Made by a program: the position numbers and the translations under genes. The notes below the pieces were generated by a model. It saw nothing but the letters and a program-made list of their open reading frames with translations. It did no database searches and was not told the origin of the DNA. A stretch of 46,011 nucleotides of DNA, taken from positions 1 through 46,011 of the forward strand of contig JAJPIW010000047.1 in NCBI GenBank assembly GCA_021324575.1. Reading direction: 5' to 3'. Positions 36,137 through 44,986 of the stretch are shown piece by piece. This DNA comes from Intrasporangiaceae bacterium. Its GTDB lineage: Bacteria > Actinomycetota > Actinomycetes > Actinomycetales > Dermatophilaceae. How positions within the stretch are numbered: the stretch's first letter is position 1; each line of letters opens with the position of its first letter.

Positions 36137-37092
36137 AGCCGGACCTTCGGAGCGAGCGAGGAGAGCGTGCCCTGCCGGTCCCGGCGTCGCGCCAGGGTCG
36201 TGTTGACCAGGACCGCGACGACGATGACGAGGAACACCGTCCACGCGGTCGCCGAGGCCAGGCCGAGCCGGTCGTTGGTCCAGCCCTGCTGGTACATGAG
36301 CAGTCCGAGGGTCTGGTACTGCCCCTGGGTTCCGCCGTCGGGCATGCCGTTGTGGTAGAGCAACGGCTCACCGAACAGCTGGGCCGCACCGATGGTCGAC
36401 ACGACGATGGTGAACAGGATCGTCGGTCGCAACCCCGGCAGCGTCACGTGGCGGAACTGCTGCCACCGGTTCGCGCCGTCGACGAGCGCGGCGTCGTAGA
36501 GCTCGGTGTCGATCGACTGCATCCCGGCGAGGTAGATGAGGGCGTTGTAGCCGGTCCACCGCCACGTGACGATCGTCGAGACGGCGATCTGGGCCGGCCA
36601 TCTGCTGCCCTGCCAGTCGACGGCCGGCAGGTGGACCAGGTGCAGCGCCCAGTTGACGAGCCCGAGCTTGCTGTCGAACAGCTCGAGGAAGATGACGGTC
36701 GCGGCGGCCAGGCTCGTGGCATACGGCATCAGGATGGCGACCCGAAAGAAGGTCCGGCCCCGGAGGCGGTAGTTGAGCAGGTGTGCAATGCCCAGGGCCA
36801 TGCACAGCTGCGGGACGGTCGAGATGACGCCGATGGTCACGGTGTTGCGGAAGGCGTTCCAGAAGAAGGGGTTGGAGAACAGGTTCACGTAGTTGCCGAG
36901 GCCCAGCCAGGTCGACTGGTCGTACGTCGAGAGCCGGACCTCGTGCAGCGAGACCCAGGCCGTGTCCAGCCAGGGATAGATGCTGAAGGCGAGGAAGACG
37001 GCGAAGAAGGGCGCCACGTACGCGTAGGCGATCCGGCTGCCGGGCAGTCGGTGCGAGCGCTGGGCCCGCGTGGGCGGCGAGATGGTGGTCAC
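36133..37092 (-). CDS. Carbohydrate ABC transporter permease (CebF-like, MalF family)
   Basis: 319 residues, six predicted helices: the first is YAYVAPFFAVFLAFSIYPWLDTA (about 23-45). The EAA loop is YDAALVDGANRWQQFRHVTLPGLRP (about 204-228). It pairs with the following permease to form the membrane channel. GTG 37092 has GGAG about 6 nt upstream. A hairpin lies between it and the binding-protein gene, which is common in such operons and lowers downstream expression relative to the binding protein. Confidence 0.93.
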   Translation of the reverse strand: MTTISPPTRAQRSHRLPGSRIAYAYVAPFFAVFLAFSIYPWLDTAWVSLHEVRLSTYDQSTWLGLGNYVNLFSNPFFWNAFRNTVTIGVISTVPQLCMALGIAHLLNYRLRGRTFFRVAILMPYATSLAAATVIFLELFDSKLGLVNWALHLVHLPAVDWQGSRWPAQIAVSTIVTWRWTGYNALIYLAGMQSIDTELYDAALVDGANRWQQFRHVTLPGLRPTILFTIVVSTIGAAQLFGEPLLYHNGMPDGGTQGQYQTLGLLMYQQGWTNDRLGLASATAWTVFLVIVVAVLVNTTLARRRDRQGTLSSLAPKVRL

Positions 37093-37124
37093 GAGGAGCT
37101 CCTGGCTGGACGGGCGCGGCGAGA

Positions 37125-37159
37125 CGGTGGGCCGCCGCTGCGGCGACGGTGGCCCACCG
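37125..37159 (-). terminator. Hairpin between binding-protein and permease genes
   Basis: Arms 37125-37133 and 37151-37159 (CGGTGGGCC/GGCCCACCG) with an inner GCCGC/GCGGC stem. No T-run. Most likely a partial terminator or RNA-stabilising structure giving more binding protein than permease. Confidence 0.65.
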
Positions 37160-37167
37160 GCCCAGGG

Positions 37168-38532
37168 TCAGCCGGTGACCTGCTTGATGGCGGCCAGTGC
37201 GTCGGCGAAGGCCTTGTCCGGCGCCGTTCCCTTGGTCTCGACGTTGGTCAGCTGCGTCGTGAGGGCGTTCTGGATCTGGGTGTCGTAGAGCCCGATCGGC
37301 GGCACCTTCATCTTGCCGGCGATCGCACCGAACAGGGTCCCGACGGGTGCGTTGTCGAAGTAGGCGCTCGTGGCGCTGGCGACCGAGGAGTCAGCAGCCG
37401 CGTGTGAGTTCGACGGGAAGTGCCCGCCCTGCTTGGCCGAGGTCCACATGGTGACCTGCTGGTCCTTGGCCGACAGCCACTGGACGAGGGCGACGGCCGC
37501 GGCCTGGTTCTTGGCGGCCTTGGGGACACCCAGCCACGAGCCGCCCCAGTTGGTGGCGCCACCGGGCAGGACGGGCGCGATCGCCCACTTGCCGGCATAC
37601 GTCGGACCGGCCTGGCCCTGGATGTAGCCCATCATCCAGGTCGGGCACGCGATCGTCGCGAAGGAGCCGCTGGAGAAGGCCTTGTTCCACGGCGGGGAGA
37701 ACTGCTGGAGCCCGGCGGTGACCTTGGCAGCCGCCGCCTGGGTGGCGTAGCCCCACGCGGACTTGACGCCGTCGCTGTTCGCGACGTCGGTCTTGCCCGA
37801 GGCATCGGCATACGCCTCGGTGCCCTGGTAGACGGCGGTGGAGAAGATGCTTGCCGCGCTGTCGACGAAGCGCGAGTCCTTGGGCTTGGTGGCCGATGCC
37901 TCGTACTGCTTGCCGAAGGCGATGAAGTCCTCCCAGGTGCTCCACTTGGTGGCGAGGGTCGCCGGGTCCGAGGGGAGCCCTGCGGCGGCGAGGAGGTCCT
38001 TGCGGTAGCAGATCGCCTCCGGCCCGATGTCCGTGCCGAGCCCGACCGTCACCGAGCCCTCGGCGTTGCTGGCCTGCCCCCACTTCCACGGGAAGAACTC
38101 GGCCTTGTCGGCGGCGGCGTTGGGGACGCTGTTCCAGTTGACGAACTGGTTGGCGTGGTTCTGGACGACGTCGGCGACGAAGCCGATCTCGATCGCCTGA
38201 ACGTCGTCCAGACCGGTGCCCGAGGCGAGCCGGGTCTTCAACCGGGTCCAGTAGTCGGCCGACTGCTCGACGACGTCCTCCTGGACGGTGATGTTGGGGC
38301 AGACCTTCTTGTAGGCGTCCCAGAGCCCGTTCTCCTTGAAGCCGAAGGTCCCGAAGAGCCCGACGGTGAGGGTGGTGGCGGCCTTGGTCCCGCAGGGACC
38401 GTCGCTCGTGGCACTGCTGCTCGTCGTGCCACCGCCCGAGGAGCTGCTGCACCCGGCGAGGATCAGGGCGCCGGCCGTCAGGGCGGCCATCGACGTAGCC
38501 GTGGTGCGACGCCGGCTGGGGGTTCGACGCAT
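37168..38532 (-). CDS. Extracellular sugar-binding lipoprotein (CebE-like)
   Basis: 454 residues. The N-terminus MRRTPSRRR is followed by a hydrophobic stretch and the lipobox LILAGC (Cys about 27), then a Ser/Gly-rich linker. The mature part is a cluster B (type 1) solute-binding protein: TLTVGLFGTFGFKENGLWDAYKK, ITVQEDVVEQSADYWTRLKTRLASGTGLDDVQAIE. ATG 38532 was chosen because AAGGAGG lies 5 nt upstream; an in-frame codon 33 nt earlier has none. It is the first gene of the uptake operon and is controlled by the palindromic operators just upstream. Confidence 0.93.
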   Translation of the reverse strand: MRRTPSRRRTTATSMAALTAGALILAGCSSSSGGGTTSSSATSDGPCGTKAATTLTVGLFGTFGFKENGLWDAYKKVCPNITVQEDVVEQSADYWTRLKTRLASGTGLDDVQAIEIGFVADVVQNHANQFVNWNSVPNAAADKAEFFPWKWGQASNAEGSVTVGLGTDIGPEAICYRKDLLAAAGLPSDPATLATKWSTWEDFIAFGKQYEASATKPKDSRFVDSAASIFSTAVYQGTEAYADASGKTDVANSDGVKSAWGYATQAAAAKVTAGLQQFSPPWNKAFSSGSFATIACPTWMMGYIQGQAGPTYAGKWAIAPVLPGGATNWGGSWLGVPKAAKNQAAAVALVQWLSAKDQQVTMWTSAKQGGHFPSNSHAAADSSVASATSAYFDNAPVGTLFGAIAGKMKVPPIGLYDTQIQNALTTQLTNVETKGTAPDKAFADALAAIKQVTG

Positions 38533-38584
38533 GGGGTCCTCCTTGACCTCGCGAACGGGGAGCACCGACTGTCGGACTCCCGGC

Positions 38585-38598
38585 TGGGAGCGCTCTCA
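38585..38598. promoter_or_regulatory. LacI-type operator O1
   Basis: TGGGAGCGCTCTCA: a 14-bp near-palindrome, one half matching the Streptomyces CebR box (TGGGAGCGCTCCCA). It lies 52 bp before the binding-protein gene and 33 bp centre-to-centre from O2. Confidence 0.88.
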
Positions 38599-38617
38599 AC
38601 TCCTGCAAGAGAGTCCG

Positions 38618-38631
38618 TGAGAGCGCTCTCA
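38618..38631. promoter_or_regulatory. LacI-type operator O2
   Basis: TGAGAGCGCTCTCA: a perfect 14-bp palindrome, just downstream of the promoter, where repressor would block transcription. O1 and O2 are about three helical turns apart, allowing same-face binding. Confidence 0.92.
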
Positions 38632-38661
38632 CAGATGAAGAGTGACTCCTCCGGGCGTCTC

Positions 38662-38667
38662 TGTCAA
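38662..38667 (-). promoter_or_regulatory. -35 element of the sugar uptake operon
   Basis: A perfect TTGACA on the minus strand, ending 4 bp beyond the lacI stop. CACTCT lies 17 nt downstream as a weak -10, and O2 follows directly. Confidence 0.6.
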
Positions 38668-38670
38668 GAG

Positions 38671-39711
38671 TCAGGCCGTATGCCGCACGACGAGCTCGAC
38701 GGGCAGGACCCGCCCGGCCGCCGGCGCAGCCCCCGCCATCCGGTCGAGGAGGAGCTGGGCCATACCGGCGCCCAGCTCGCCGATCGGCTGGCGGATCGTC
38801 GTCAACGGCGGCTCCTGGACCCGCGCGTCGGCGATGTCGTCGAAGCCCACGACGGCCACGTCGGCGGGCACCGAACGACCCGCCGCCCGGATGGCCCGGA
38901 CAGCACCGATGGCCAGCAGGTCGGACGCCGCGAACACCGCGTCGATCTCCGGTCGCGCGCGCATCAGCCGGGTCATGGCGTCGAAGCCGCCGGCCTGGGT
39001 GAACTCGTCCTCGGTGACGAGCGAGGGGTCGTATGCCGTGCCCGCGGCCTCCAGCGCGGCCCGGTAGCCCGCCAGCCGGTCCTGGCCGGCACACATGTCC
39101 TGGGGGCCGGCGATGGTCGCGACGTGGTGACGCCCGAGGCCGATGAGGTACTCGGTCGCGAGACGCCCACCGCCCACGTTGTCGGCGTCGATGAACGACA
39201 GGCCATCCGACCCGTGGAGTGGCCTACCGCTGAGAACCGTTGGTACGCCGAGCTGTTCGAGCTGCAAGGGCAGCTCGTCGCGACTGTGCAAGGAGAGCAG
39301 GAGGACCCCGTCGACGTGCCCGCCCGCGGCATACGAGACGAACCGGCGATGGTCCTCGGGGCTGTTGGCGACGGTGAAGACGAGCTGGATGGAGTTGTCG
39401 GCCAGCACCTGGTGGGCGCTGCGCAGCATGCCGAGGAAGAACGGGTCGGCGAACATCCGCTCCTCGGTCTCGTCCACGAGGAAGGCCACCGACCCGGTGC
39501 GACCGGTGACGAGCGAGCGGGCCGCGAGGTCGGGGACGTAGCCCAGGTCGTGGGCGGCGGCTTCCACCTGCTCTTTGGCGTGGTCGCTGACGTTGGACTC
39601 GCCGCGCAGCACCCGGCTGGCCGTGGCTCGCGACACGCCGGCGCGCGCCGCCACCTCCTCCAGGGTCGGTGCCCCCCGGTGGCTCCGTGGCGGAGCGGGG
39701 CGAACGGTCAC
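38671..39711 (-). CDS. LacI family transcriptional regulator (CebR-like)
   Basis: 346 residues. The N-terminal helix-turn-helix is APTLEEVAARAGVSRATASRVLRGESNVSDHAKEQVEAAAHDLGYVPD (about 11-58), with the hinge helix at its end. A periplasmic-binding-protein-like effector domain follows, with the conserved VVGFDDIADARVQEPPLTTIRQP near the C-terminus. Position and the CebR-like boxes downstream suggest it represses the uptake operon and responds to cellobiose or another beta-glucoside. GTG 39711 was chosen for family length; the frame is open further upstream into the kinase gene without matching residues. The gene ends within an octamer copy. Confidence 0.92.
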   Translation of the reverse strand: MTVRPAPPRSHRGAPTLEEVAARAGVSRATASRVLRGESNVSDHAKEQVEAAAHDLGYVPDLAARSLVTGRTGSVAFLVDETEERMFADPFFLGMLRSAHQVLADNSIQLVFTVANSPEDHRRFVSYAAGGHVDGVLLLSLHSRDELPLQLEQLGVPTVLSGRPLHGSDGLSFIDADNVGGGRLATEYLIGLGRHHVATIAGPQDMCAGQDRLAGYRAALEAAGTAYDPSLVTEDEFTQAGGFDAMTRLMRARPEIDAVFAASDLLAIGAVRAIRAAGRSVPADVAVVGFDDIADARVQEPPLTTIRQPIGELGAGMAQLLLDRMAGAAPAAGRVLPVELVVRHTA

Positions 39712-39751
39712 GGTCGTGAGTGTGCCACGCCGCCGCCCGACCCCGTGCGGG

Positions 39752-41131
39752 TCAGGCCCTGGGCAGGAGGACTCGTACGATGGCGCCGGTCTCCACCGGC
39801 AGGGCGACGACATCGCCGGCCACGGCGCGGGCCAGCCGCCGCGCGAGCGGGAGCCCGAGCCCGGCCCCGGGGTGCTCGGGGTCCGTGCCGCTGCTGCCTC
39901 GGAAGCCCGGCTCGAAGACCCGGTCTCGTTCGTCCGCGGGTATGCCGCAGCCGTCGTCGGCGACATCGACGGTCACCGGGCCGACGCCGGTGCCTGTTTC
40001 GGTCCCGACGGTCACGGTCACCCGGGTGGTGGCGAAGCGGGTTGCGTTGTCCAGAAGCGGCGCGAGAATCCTTTCCAGCAAAGCGGATTCGGCACTCACC
40101 GACAGTGAAGGACCCGCCACGTCGACCCGTATGCCGGGTCGGCTCGTCGGGCGCGCGACGACGACGTCGACGGCGGCTCGGACGTCGCTCACGCCGGGGA
40201 GGGTCGTCGCCTCGGCCCGGGCCGCGGTGAGCAGGGTCTCGATGATCTGGTCCATCTCCTCGGCGCTGGCGGCGATGGCGGCGTGTGCGGCCGCCGCGAC
40301 CTCCGGGGGCCGTGGGCGACGGCGGAGCAGGTCGACCTCGGCGATGATCCGGGCGAGCGGGGTCCGCAGCTCGTGCGAGAGCTCGGCGGCGAGCAGCTGC
40401 TCGTGGCGCACCACGGCACTGATCCGGTCGAGCAGGTCGTCCAGGCTCGCCGCGAGGACGACCACCTCCTGATGCTCCTGCTGGCGCCCGAACCGCTCGG
40501 ACAGGGCGTGGGCGCTCCACTCCGACGCCTGTCGTGCCATCGCGTCGACCGGACGCAGCGCCCGCGCCGCGGACCACCGAAGCGCGGGGTAGGCGCCGAG
40601 GAGGACGAGCACCGCCAGGGCTGTCGAGGCCCACCGCGCCGTCCGCACCGCAGAGGTCTCAGAGGTCACCGAGGCGGCGGCGACAGCGACGGCCACAACC
40701 CGCCCGCCGACCCGCACCGGGAGCGCGACGAAGTGGACGCCGTGCTCGGTGGACCGCTGGATGGTGCCGCCCATCCCCCGCCCGGCGACGACATCGGCGT
40801 GGTGCTGCACCGAGTCGCCGCCGCGACCGCGCTCGAGAGCCGTGCCCCCGGCATACAGCCAGGTGGTGGCGTCCAGGTCGGTGTCGGGCGAGGCCTCCTG
40901 GACCGAGACCTGGCCACTCGCGCTGACCTCCAGGGTCCCGGATGCGGCCTGCGCCCGGGCGAGGAGGGTGTCGTCGACGCTCGCGGCGAGTCGCCCCGCA
41001 AGCACCACGTTGAAGGTGACGGTCAGGACCACCACCCAGCCGGCGATGACGAGCAGGCCGACGAGGGACACCCTGCCGCGCAGCGTGGGACGCCGGTCCC
41101 GAGGCGTGTCAGCCAAGGCGGAAGCCCACAC
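39752..41131 (-). CDS. Sensor histidine kinase
   Basis: 459 residues. Transmembrane helix 1 (VSLVGLLVIAGWVVVLTVTFNVVLAG, about 21-46), an extracytoplasmic sensor domain of about 110 residues, helix 2 (WASTALAVLVLLGAYPALRW, about 167-186), a HAMP-like linker, the phosphoacceptor in AAELSHELRTPLARI (H about 250), N box APLLDNATRF, G1 VADDGCGIP and G2 GAGLGLPLARRLA. The stimulus is unknown. GTG 41131 overlaps the response regulator gene by 23 nt, so the pair is co-translated. Confidence 0.93.
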   Translation of the reverse strand: MWASALADTPRDRRPTLRGRVSLVGLLVIAGWVVVLTVTFNVVLAGRLAASVDDTLLARAQAASGTLEVSASGQVSVQEASPDTDLDATTWLYAGGTALERGRGGDSVQHHADVVAGRGMGGTIQRSTEHGVHFVALPVRVGGRVVAVAVAAASVTSETSAVRTARWASTALAVLVLLGAYPALRWSAARALRPVDAMARQASEWSAHALSERFGRQQEHQEVVVLAASLDDLLDRISAVVRHEQLLAAELSHELRTPLARIIAEVDLLRRRPRPPEVAAAAHAAIAASAEEMDQIIETLLTAARAEATTLPGVSDVRAAVDVVVARPTSRPGIRVDVAGPSLSVSAESALLERILAPLLDNATRFATTRVTVTVGTETGTGVGPVTVDVADDGCGIPADERDRVFEPGFRGSSGTDPEHPGAGLGLPLARRLARAVAGDVVALPVETGAIVRVLLPRA

Positions 41132-41777
41132 CCTTCATCGCATCGAGCGAGGCCCCGCTGGCCACCTCGACCAGCTTGCGACGCAGTCGGCTGACGTACT
41201 GGTCGAGGGTGTTGTCCGAGACGATCGCACCTTGCGGCCAGGCGGCGGCGATGAGCTGCGACCGTCGGACGACGGAGCCGGGAGAAGCCAGAAGGGTCGC
41301 CAACAAACGGAACTCGGTCGGAGACAAGTGCGAGGAACCGTTCGGTCCGGTCAGCTCATGGGTCGAGGGATCCAGCCGCAGGTCGCCGTGGACGGCCACC
41401 GCCGGTCCCACCGCTCGCTTGAGCAGGGCCTGCAGCCGGGCGACGAGCTCCGCGACGTGGAACGGCTTGGCGAGGTAGTCGTCGCCGCCCGCCGCGAACC
41501 CGGACAGCCGGTCGGTGAGGCCGCCCCGCGCCGTGAGGAAGAGCACGGGCACGTCGATGCCCCGGGCCCGCAGGGCGGTGCACACGTCACGGCCGTCGGA
41601 GTCGGGGAGGTTGATGTCCATGACGACCACATCGGCTCCGGCTCCGGTCATCGACCGCACCGCGCTCATGCCGTCGACCGCGACCGACACGTCGAAGCCC
41701 TCGTCGACAAGACCTCTCTTGAGGACGTCACGCAGGCCGTGGTCGTCCTCGACAACGAGGACCCGGTGGGCGGTCAT
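41109..41777 (-). CDS. OmpR/PhoB family response regulator
   Basis: 222 residues. Receiver domain: VLVVEDDHGLRD acidic pocket, phosphoacceptor Asp in VVMDINLPDSDG (about D50), Thr in LFLTARGG and Lys in YLAKPFHV. The C-terminal winged helix (about 125-222) ends with DNTLDQYVSRLRRKLVEV...VGFRLG. ATG 41777 opens MTAHRVLVVEDD; an in-frame upstream codon lies in the divergent promoter region. It diverges from a COG4705 membrane protein across 92 bp, the most obvious target. Confidence 0.95.
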   Translation of the reverse strand: MTAHRVLVVEDDHGLRDVLKRGLVDEGFDVSVAVDGMSAVRSMTGAGADVVVMDINLPDSDGRDVCTALRARGIDVPVLFLTARGGLTDRLSGFAAGGDDYLAKPFHVAELVARLQALLKRAVGPAVAVHGDLRLDPSTHELTGPNGSSHLSPTEFRLLATLLASPGSVVRRSQLIAAAWPQGAIVSDNTLDQYVSRLRRKLVEVASGASLDAMKGVGFRLG

Positions 41778-41869
41778 GGCGTCGAGTATGCAGTGAGAGG
41801 TCACCGAGCCCCGAGCCCACCGCTCGCTCACTCAGGAAGAGTTCATAGCCGACACCGCAACCTGAGACC

Positions 41870-42676
41870 ATGCCCAACACCACCCTCACCTCCACGCGTG
41901 CCGGCACCGGCACGACCATGCTCAACAAGGTTCCTGAGGTCACCCTCTGGTTCTGGGTCATCAAGATCCTGTGCACCACGGTCGGCGAGAGCTGCGCGGA
42001 CTACCTCAACTCAACGCTCGGCTTCGGGCTGACGAACACGACTCTCGTGTTCGGTGCAGCCCTCGCGGTGGTCCTCGTCATCCAGTTCCGGCTCCGCGCC
42101 TACGTCCCCTCGGTGTACTGGCTCGCCGTCGTTCTCATCAGCGTCGTCGGGACACTGCTGACCGACAACCTGACCGACGCCCACGGGGTCCCGTTGTGGT
42201 TGAGCACGACGCTGTTCTCGGCGCTGCTCGTCGTCGTCTTCGGGACCTGGTTCGCCCGTGAGCGGACTCTGTCGATCCACTCGATCGTCACCACGCCGCG
42301 TGAGGCCTTCTACTGGCTGACCGTGCTCGTCACCTTCGCGCTCGGCACGGCCGCAGGCGACTGGACCCTCGACCTCACCGGCTGGGCACCCGGTGCCGCT
42401 GTCCTGCTGCCCGCGGGCCTCATCGCCCTGGTCGCGGTGGCTTGGAGGGCCGGGCTCAACGCGGTCCTCTGCTTCTGGCTCGCCTACGTCCTCACCCGCC
42501 CGCTCGGTGCCAACCTGGGCGACTTCCTCGGGTCGGCGCCGGCCGACGGTGGGCTCGGGCTGGGGACCCTCGGCACCAGCCTGCTGTTCCTCGGCACGAT
42601 CGCCGTGGTCGTGGCGTACCTCAGCCGGACCCGGGTGGACCGGACCGAGGGCGTGCTCGACCACTGGCGAAGCTAG
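41870..42676 (+). CDS. COG4705 family membrane protein
   Basis: 268 residues with about seven predicted helices. The conserved COG4705 opening is [27 protein letters not shown] (about 22-48). Another repeat-like region is [25 protein letters not shown] (about 145-169), and the two halves appear related (FWVIKIL...GESCADY and YWLTVLV...GTAAGDW). The function is unknown. Homologues are often next to two-component systems, as here. The 92-bp upstream gap carries no obvious direct-repeat box. Its TAG stop overlaps the acpS stop on the other strand through a shared CTAG. Confidence 0.85.
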   Translation: MPNTTLTSTRAGTGTTMLNKVPEVTLWFWVIKILCTTVGESCADYLNSTLGFGLTNTTLVFGAALAVVLVIQFRLRAYVPSVYWLAVVLISVVGTLLTDNLTDAHGVPLWLSTTLFSALLVVVFGTWFARERTLSIHSIVTTPREAFYWLTVLVTFALGTAAGDWTLDLTGWAPGAAVLLPAGLIALVAVAWRAGLNAVLCFWLAYVLTRPLGANLGDFLGSAPADGGLGLGTLGTSLLFLGTIAVVVAYLSRTRVDRTEGVLDHWRS

Positions 42677-43023
42677 GCCTCGGCGATGACGACGGCCGAT
42701 GCGATGCCGGCGTCGTGTGACATGGACACGTGCAAGGTCGCCACCCCGAGCTCGGCAGCCCGGGCGGCAACGGTGCCCGTCACGACGAGCCGAGGCTGCT
42801 GACCGCGCGGACGCTCCACCGTCGCGTCGGTCCAGTGCAGGCCCGCGGGGGCTCCCAGGGCCTTGGCGAGCGCCTCCTTGGCGGCGAACCGCGCGGCGAG
42901 CGAGGCGAGGGGCAGCGACTTCTCGCCGACGGTGAAGAGCCGGTCGCGCAGCGCCGGCGTGCGCTCCAGCGCCACGCCGAAGCGCGCCACGTCGACGACG
43001 TCGACTCCGACCCCGATGATCAC
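42673..43023 (-). CDS. acpS: Holo-[acyl-carrier-protein] synthase
   Basis: 116 residues, the usual size. Moves 4'-phosphopantetheine from CoA to the serine of acyl carrier protein. The magnesium-binding Asp is in [14 protein letters not shown] (D8) and the Glu in [16 protein letters not shown] (about E50); [16 protein letters not shown] closes the fold. ATG 43023 follows the glmS stop by 4 bp, so the two are co-transcribed. coaA, an early CoA biosynthesis gene, is close by on the opposite strand. Confidence 0.96.
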   Translation of the reverse strand: MIIGVGVDVVDVARFGVALERTPALRDRLFTVGEKSLPLASLAARFAAKEALAKALGAPAGLHWTDATVERPRGQQPRLVVTGTVAARAAELGVATLHVSMSHDAGIASAVVIAEA

Positions 43024-43027
43024 GGCG

Positions 43028-44893
43028 TCACTCGACCGTCACGGACTTGGCCAGGTTACGGGGCTGGTCGACGTCGAGGCCCTTGGCTGTCGACAGGTGC
43101 AGGGCGAAGACCTGGAGCGGGACGATGGTGAGCAGTGGCTGGAGCAGGGGCGACGTGTGCGGCACCCGGATCACCTCGTCGGCGAACGGCACGACGTCCT
43201 CATCCCCCTCCTGTGCGATGACGAGGGTCCGCGCACCGCGGGCCCGGATCTCCTGGATGTTGGAGACGACCTTCTTGTGGAGCTCGTGCGGGGTGTCCGG
43301 GCCGGGCACGATGATGAACACCGGCTGACCGGCTTCGATGAGCGCGATCGGTCCGTGCTTCAGCTCGCCCGCGGCGAAGCCCTCGGCGTGGATGTAGGCG
43401 AGCTCCTTGAGCTTGAGGGCACCCTCCATCGCGACCGGGTAGCCGACGTTCCTTCCGAGGAAGAGAACTGAGCGGGTGTCGGCCATGAAGCGGGCGATCT
43501 CCTTGACCCGGTCCAGGTGGGTGAGCAGGTCGGCGATCTTGCCCGGGACGCCCTCCAGCTCCTTCATGACGGCCTGTGCGTCATCGGCATACGTGCCGCC
43601 GCGCAGCTGCGCCAGGTAGAGGCCCAGGATGTAGCAGGCGGTGATCTGGGCGAGGAACGCCTTGGTCGAGGCGACGGCAATCTCCGGGCCCGCGTGGGTG
43701 TAGAGGACGGCGTCGGACTCGCGCGGAATCGTCGAGCCGTGCGTGTTGCACACCGAGATCGTGAGGGCGCCGAGCTGGCGTGCGTGCTTGACCGCCATCA
43801 GGGTGTCCATGGTCTCGCCGGACTGGCTGATCGACACCACGAGGGTCCGTGGGCTGACGATCGGGTCGGAGTAGCGGAACTCGTGGGCGAGGCTCACCTC
43901 CACCGGGATCCGGGTCCAGTGCTCGATCGCGTACTTGGCCACCATGCCGGCATACGCCGCGGTGCCGCAGGCGACGACGACGATCCGGTCGACCGCGTCG
44001 AGCTGGTCCTCGGAGATCCGCAGCTCGTCCAGGACGAGCCGCCCGGTCTCGTCGGTGCGCCCGAGGAGGGTGTCGGCGACGGCCTGCGGCTGGTCGTTGA
44101 TCTCCTTCTCCATGAAGGTCGGGTAGCCGCCCTTCTCGGCAGCGGCCGCGTCCCAGGTCACCTCGTATGCCGTGCCGTGCGCCGGTTCCCCGTCGAAGGT
44201 GATGACCTCGTGCCCGTCAGGGGTGATGGTGACGATCTGGTCCTGGCCGAGCTCCAGGGCGTGCCGGGTATGGCCGATGAAGGCGGCGACGTCGGAGCCG
44301 AGGAAGTTCTCGCCGTCGCCGAGGCCGACGACGAGCGGGCTGTTGCGGCGGGCACCGACGACGACGCCGGGCGCATCGGCGTGGACGGCGAGCAGCGTGA
44401 AGGCGCCTTCGAGCCGGTTGACGACACCGAGCATCGCCATGGTGAGGTCCTGGGTGCGCTCGAACTCGCGAGCCAGGAGCTGGGCGGCGACCTCGGTGTC
44501 GGTCTCGCTGCTGAAGGCGACCCGCTCGGCGAGCAGCTCCCTCTTCAGGGCGTGGAAGTTCTCGATGATCCCGTTGTGGATGAGGGCGAGCTTGCCGTCG
44601 ACGCCGCCCCGGTGCGGGTGCGCGTTGGCGTCGGTCGGGCCTCCGTGCGTAGCCCACCGGGTGTGGCCGATGGCGGTCGAGGTGTCGGGCAGTGGGTGGG
44701 TGACCAGGGCCGACCGAAGGTTCTCCAGCTTGCCCGCACGCTTCTCGGTGGCGACGGTGTCGCGGGCCGTGTCGACGACGGCGATTCCGGCCGAGTCGTA
44801 GCCGCGGTACTCCAGCCGCGCCAGGCCCTCCATCACCACGTCCAGGGCCCGCCCATCGACGTTCGGCCCGACGTAGCCCACGATTCCACACAT
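43028..44893 (-). CDS. glmS: Glutamine-fructose-6-phosphate aminotransferase (isomerizing)
   Basis: 621 residues. Makes glucosamine-6-phosphate, the first step to UDP-GlcNAc. The glutaminase domain starts MCGIVGYVG with the N-terminal nucleophile Cys2; [21 protein letters not shown] and HNGIIENF follow. Two SIS domains (about 300-610) bind fructose-6-phosphate: [63 protein letters not shown], and [19 protein letters not shown]. The C-terminus ends with the typical [10 protein letters not shown] see no glmS-type ribozyme upstream. acpS follows directly. Confidence 0.98.
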   Translation of the reverse strand: MCGIVGYVGPNVDGRALDVVMEGLARLEYRGYDSAGIAVVDTARDTVATEKRAGKLENLRSALVTHPLPDTSTAIGHTRWATHGGPTDANAHPHRGGVDGKLALIHNGIIENFHALKRELLAERVAFSSETDTEVAAQLLAREFERTQDLTMAMLGVVNRLEGAFTLLAVHADAPGVVVGARRNSPLVVGLGDGENFLGSDVAAFIGHTRHALELGQDQIVTITPDGHEVITFDGEPAHGTAYEVTWDAAAAEKGGYPTFMEKEINDQPQAVADTLLGRTDETGRLVLDELRISEDQLDAVDRIVVVACGTAAYAGMVAKYAIEHWTRIPVEVSLAHEFRYSDPIVSPRTLVVSISQSGETMDTLMAVKHARQLGALTISVCNTHGSTIPRESDAVLYTHAGPEIAVASTKAFLAQITACYILGLYLAQLRGGTYADDAQAVMKELEGVPGKIADLLTHLDRVKEIARFMADTRSVLFLGRNVGYPVAMEGALKLKELAYIHAEGFAAGELKHGPIALIEAGQPVFIIVPGPDTPHELHKKVVSNIQEIRARGARTLVIAQEGDEDVVPFADEVIRVPHTSPLLQPLLTIVPLQVFALHLSTAKGLDVDQPRNLAKSVTVE

Positions 44894-44946
44894 GCGCGTC
44901 AGCGTACTGGCCGGGCGTCGGCCGGCCGTGCCGCCACAGGTCCTCG

Positions 44947-44986
44947 CGCGGCATAGGCAAGGATCTCCCGCGGCATACGCAAGGAT
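44947..44986 (+). repeat. Tandem 18-bp direct repeat at the coaA start
   Basis: Copies 44947-44964 and 44969-44986 match at 17 of 18 bases (CGCGGCATA-G/C-GCAAGGAT), spaced 22 bp. The second contains an octamer copy and runs into the coaA ATG. Confidence 0.75.

Noticed and set aside
33939-36389. An 816-codon open frame joining permease-region sequence to the GH1 enzyme
   Set aside because: The first 360 codons are out of frame with the real permease, and the GH1 start at 35309 overlaps the permease stop as ATGA. No fusion.
44894-44984. glmS ribozyme or riboswitch in the glmS-coaA gap
   Set aside because: The glmS coding region starts at 44893 and the upstream gap is only 91 bp, shared with coaA; no glmS ribozyme core is recognisable.
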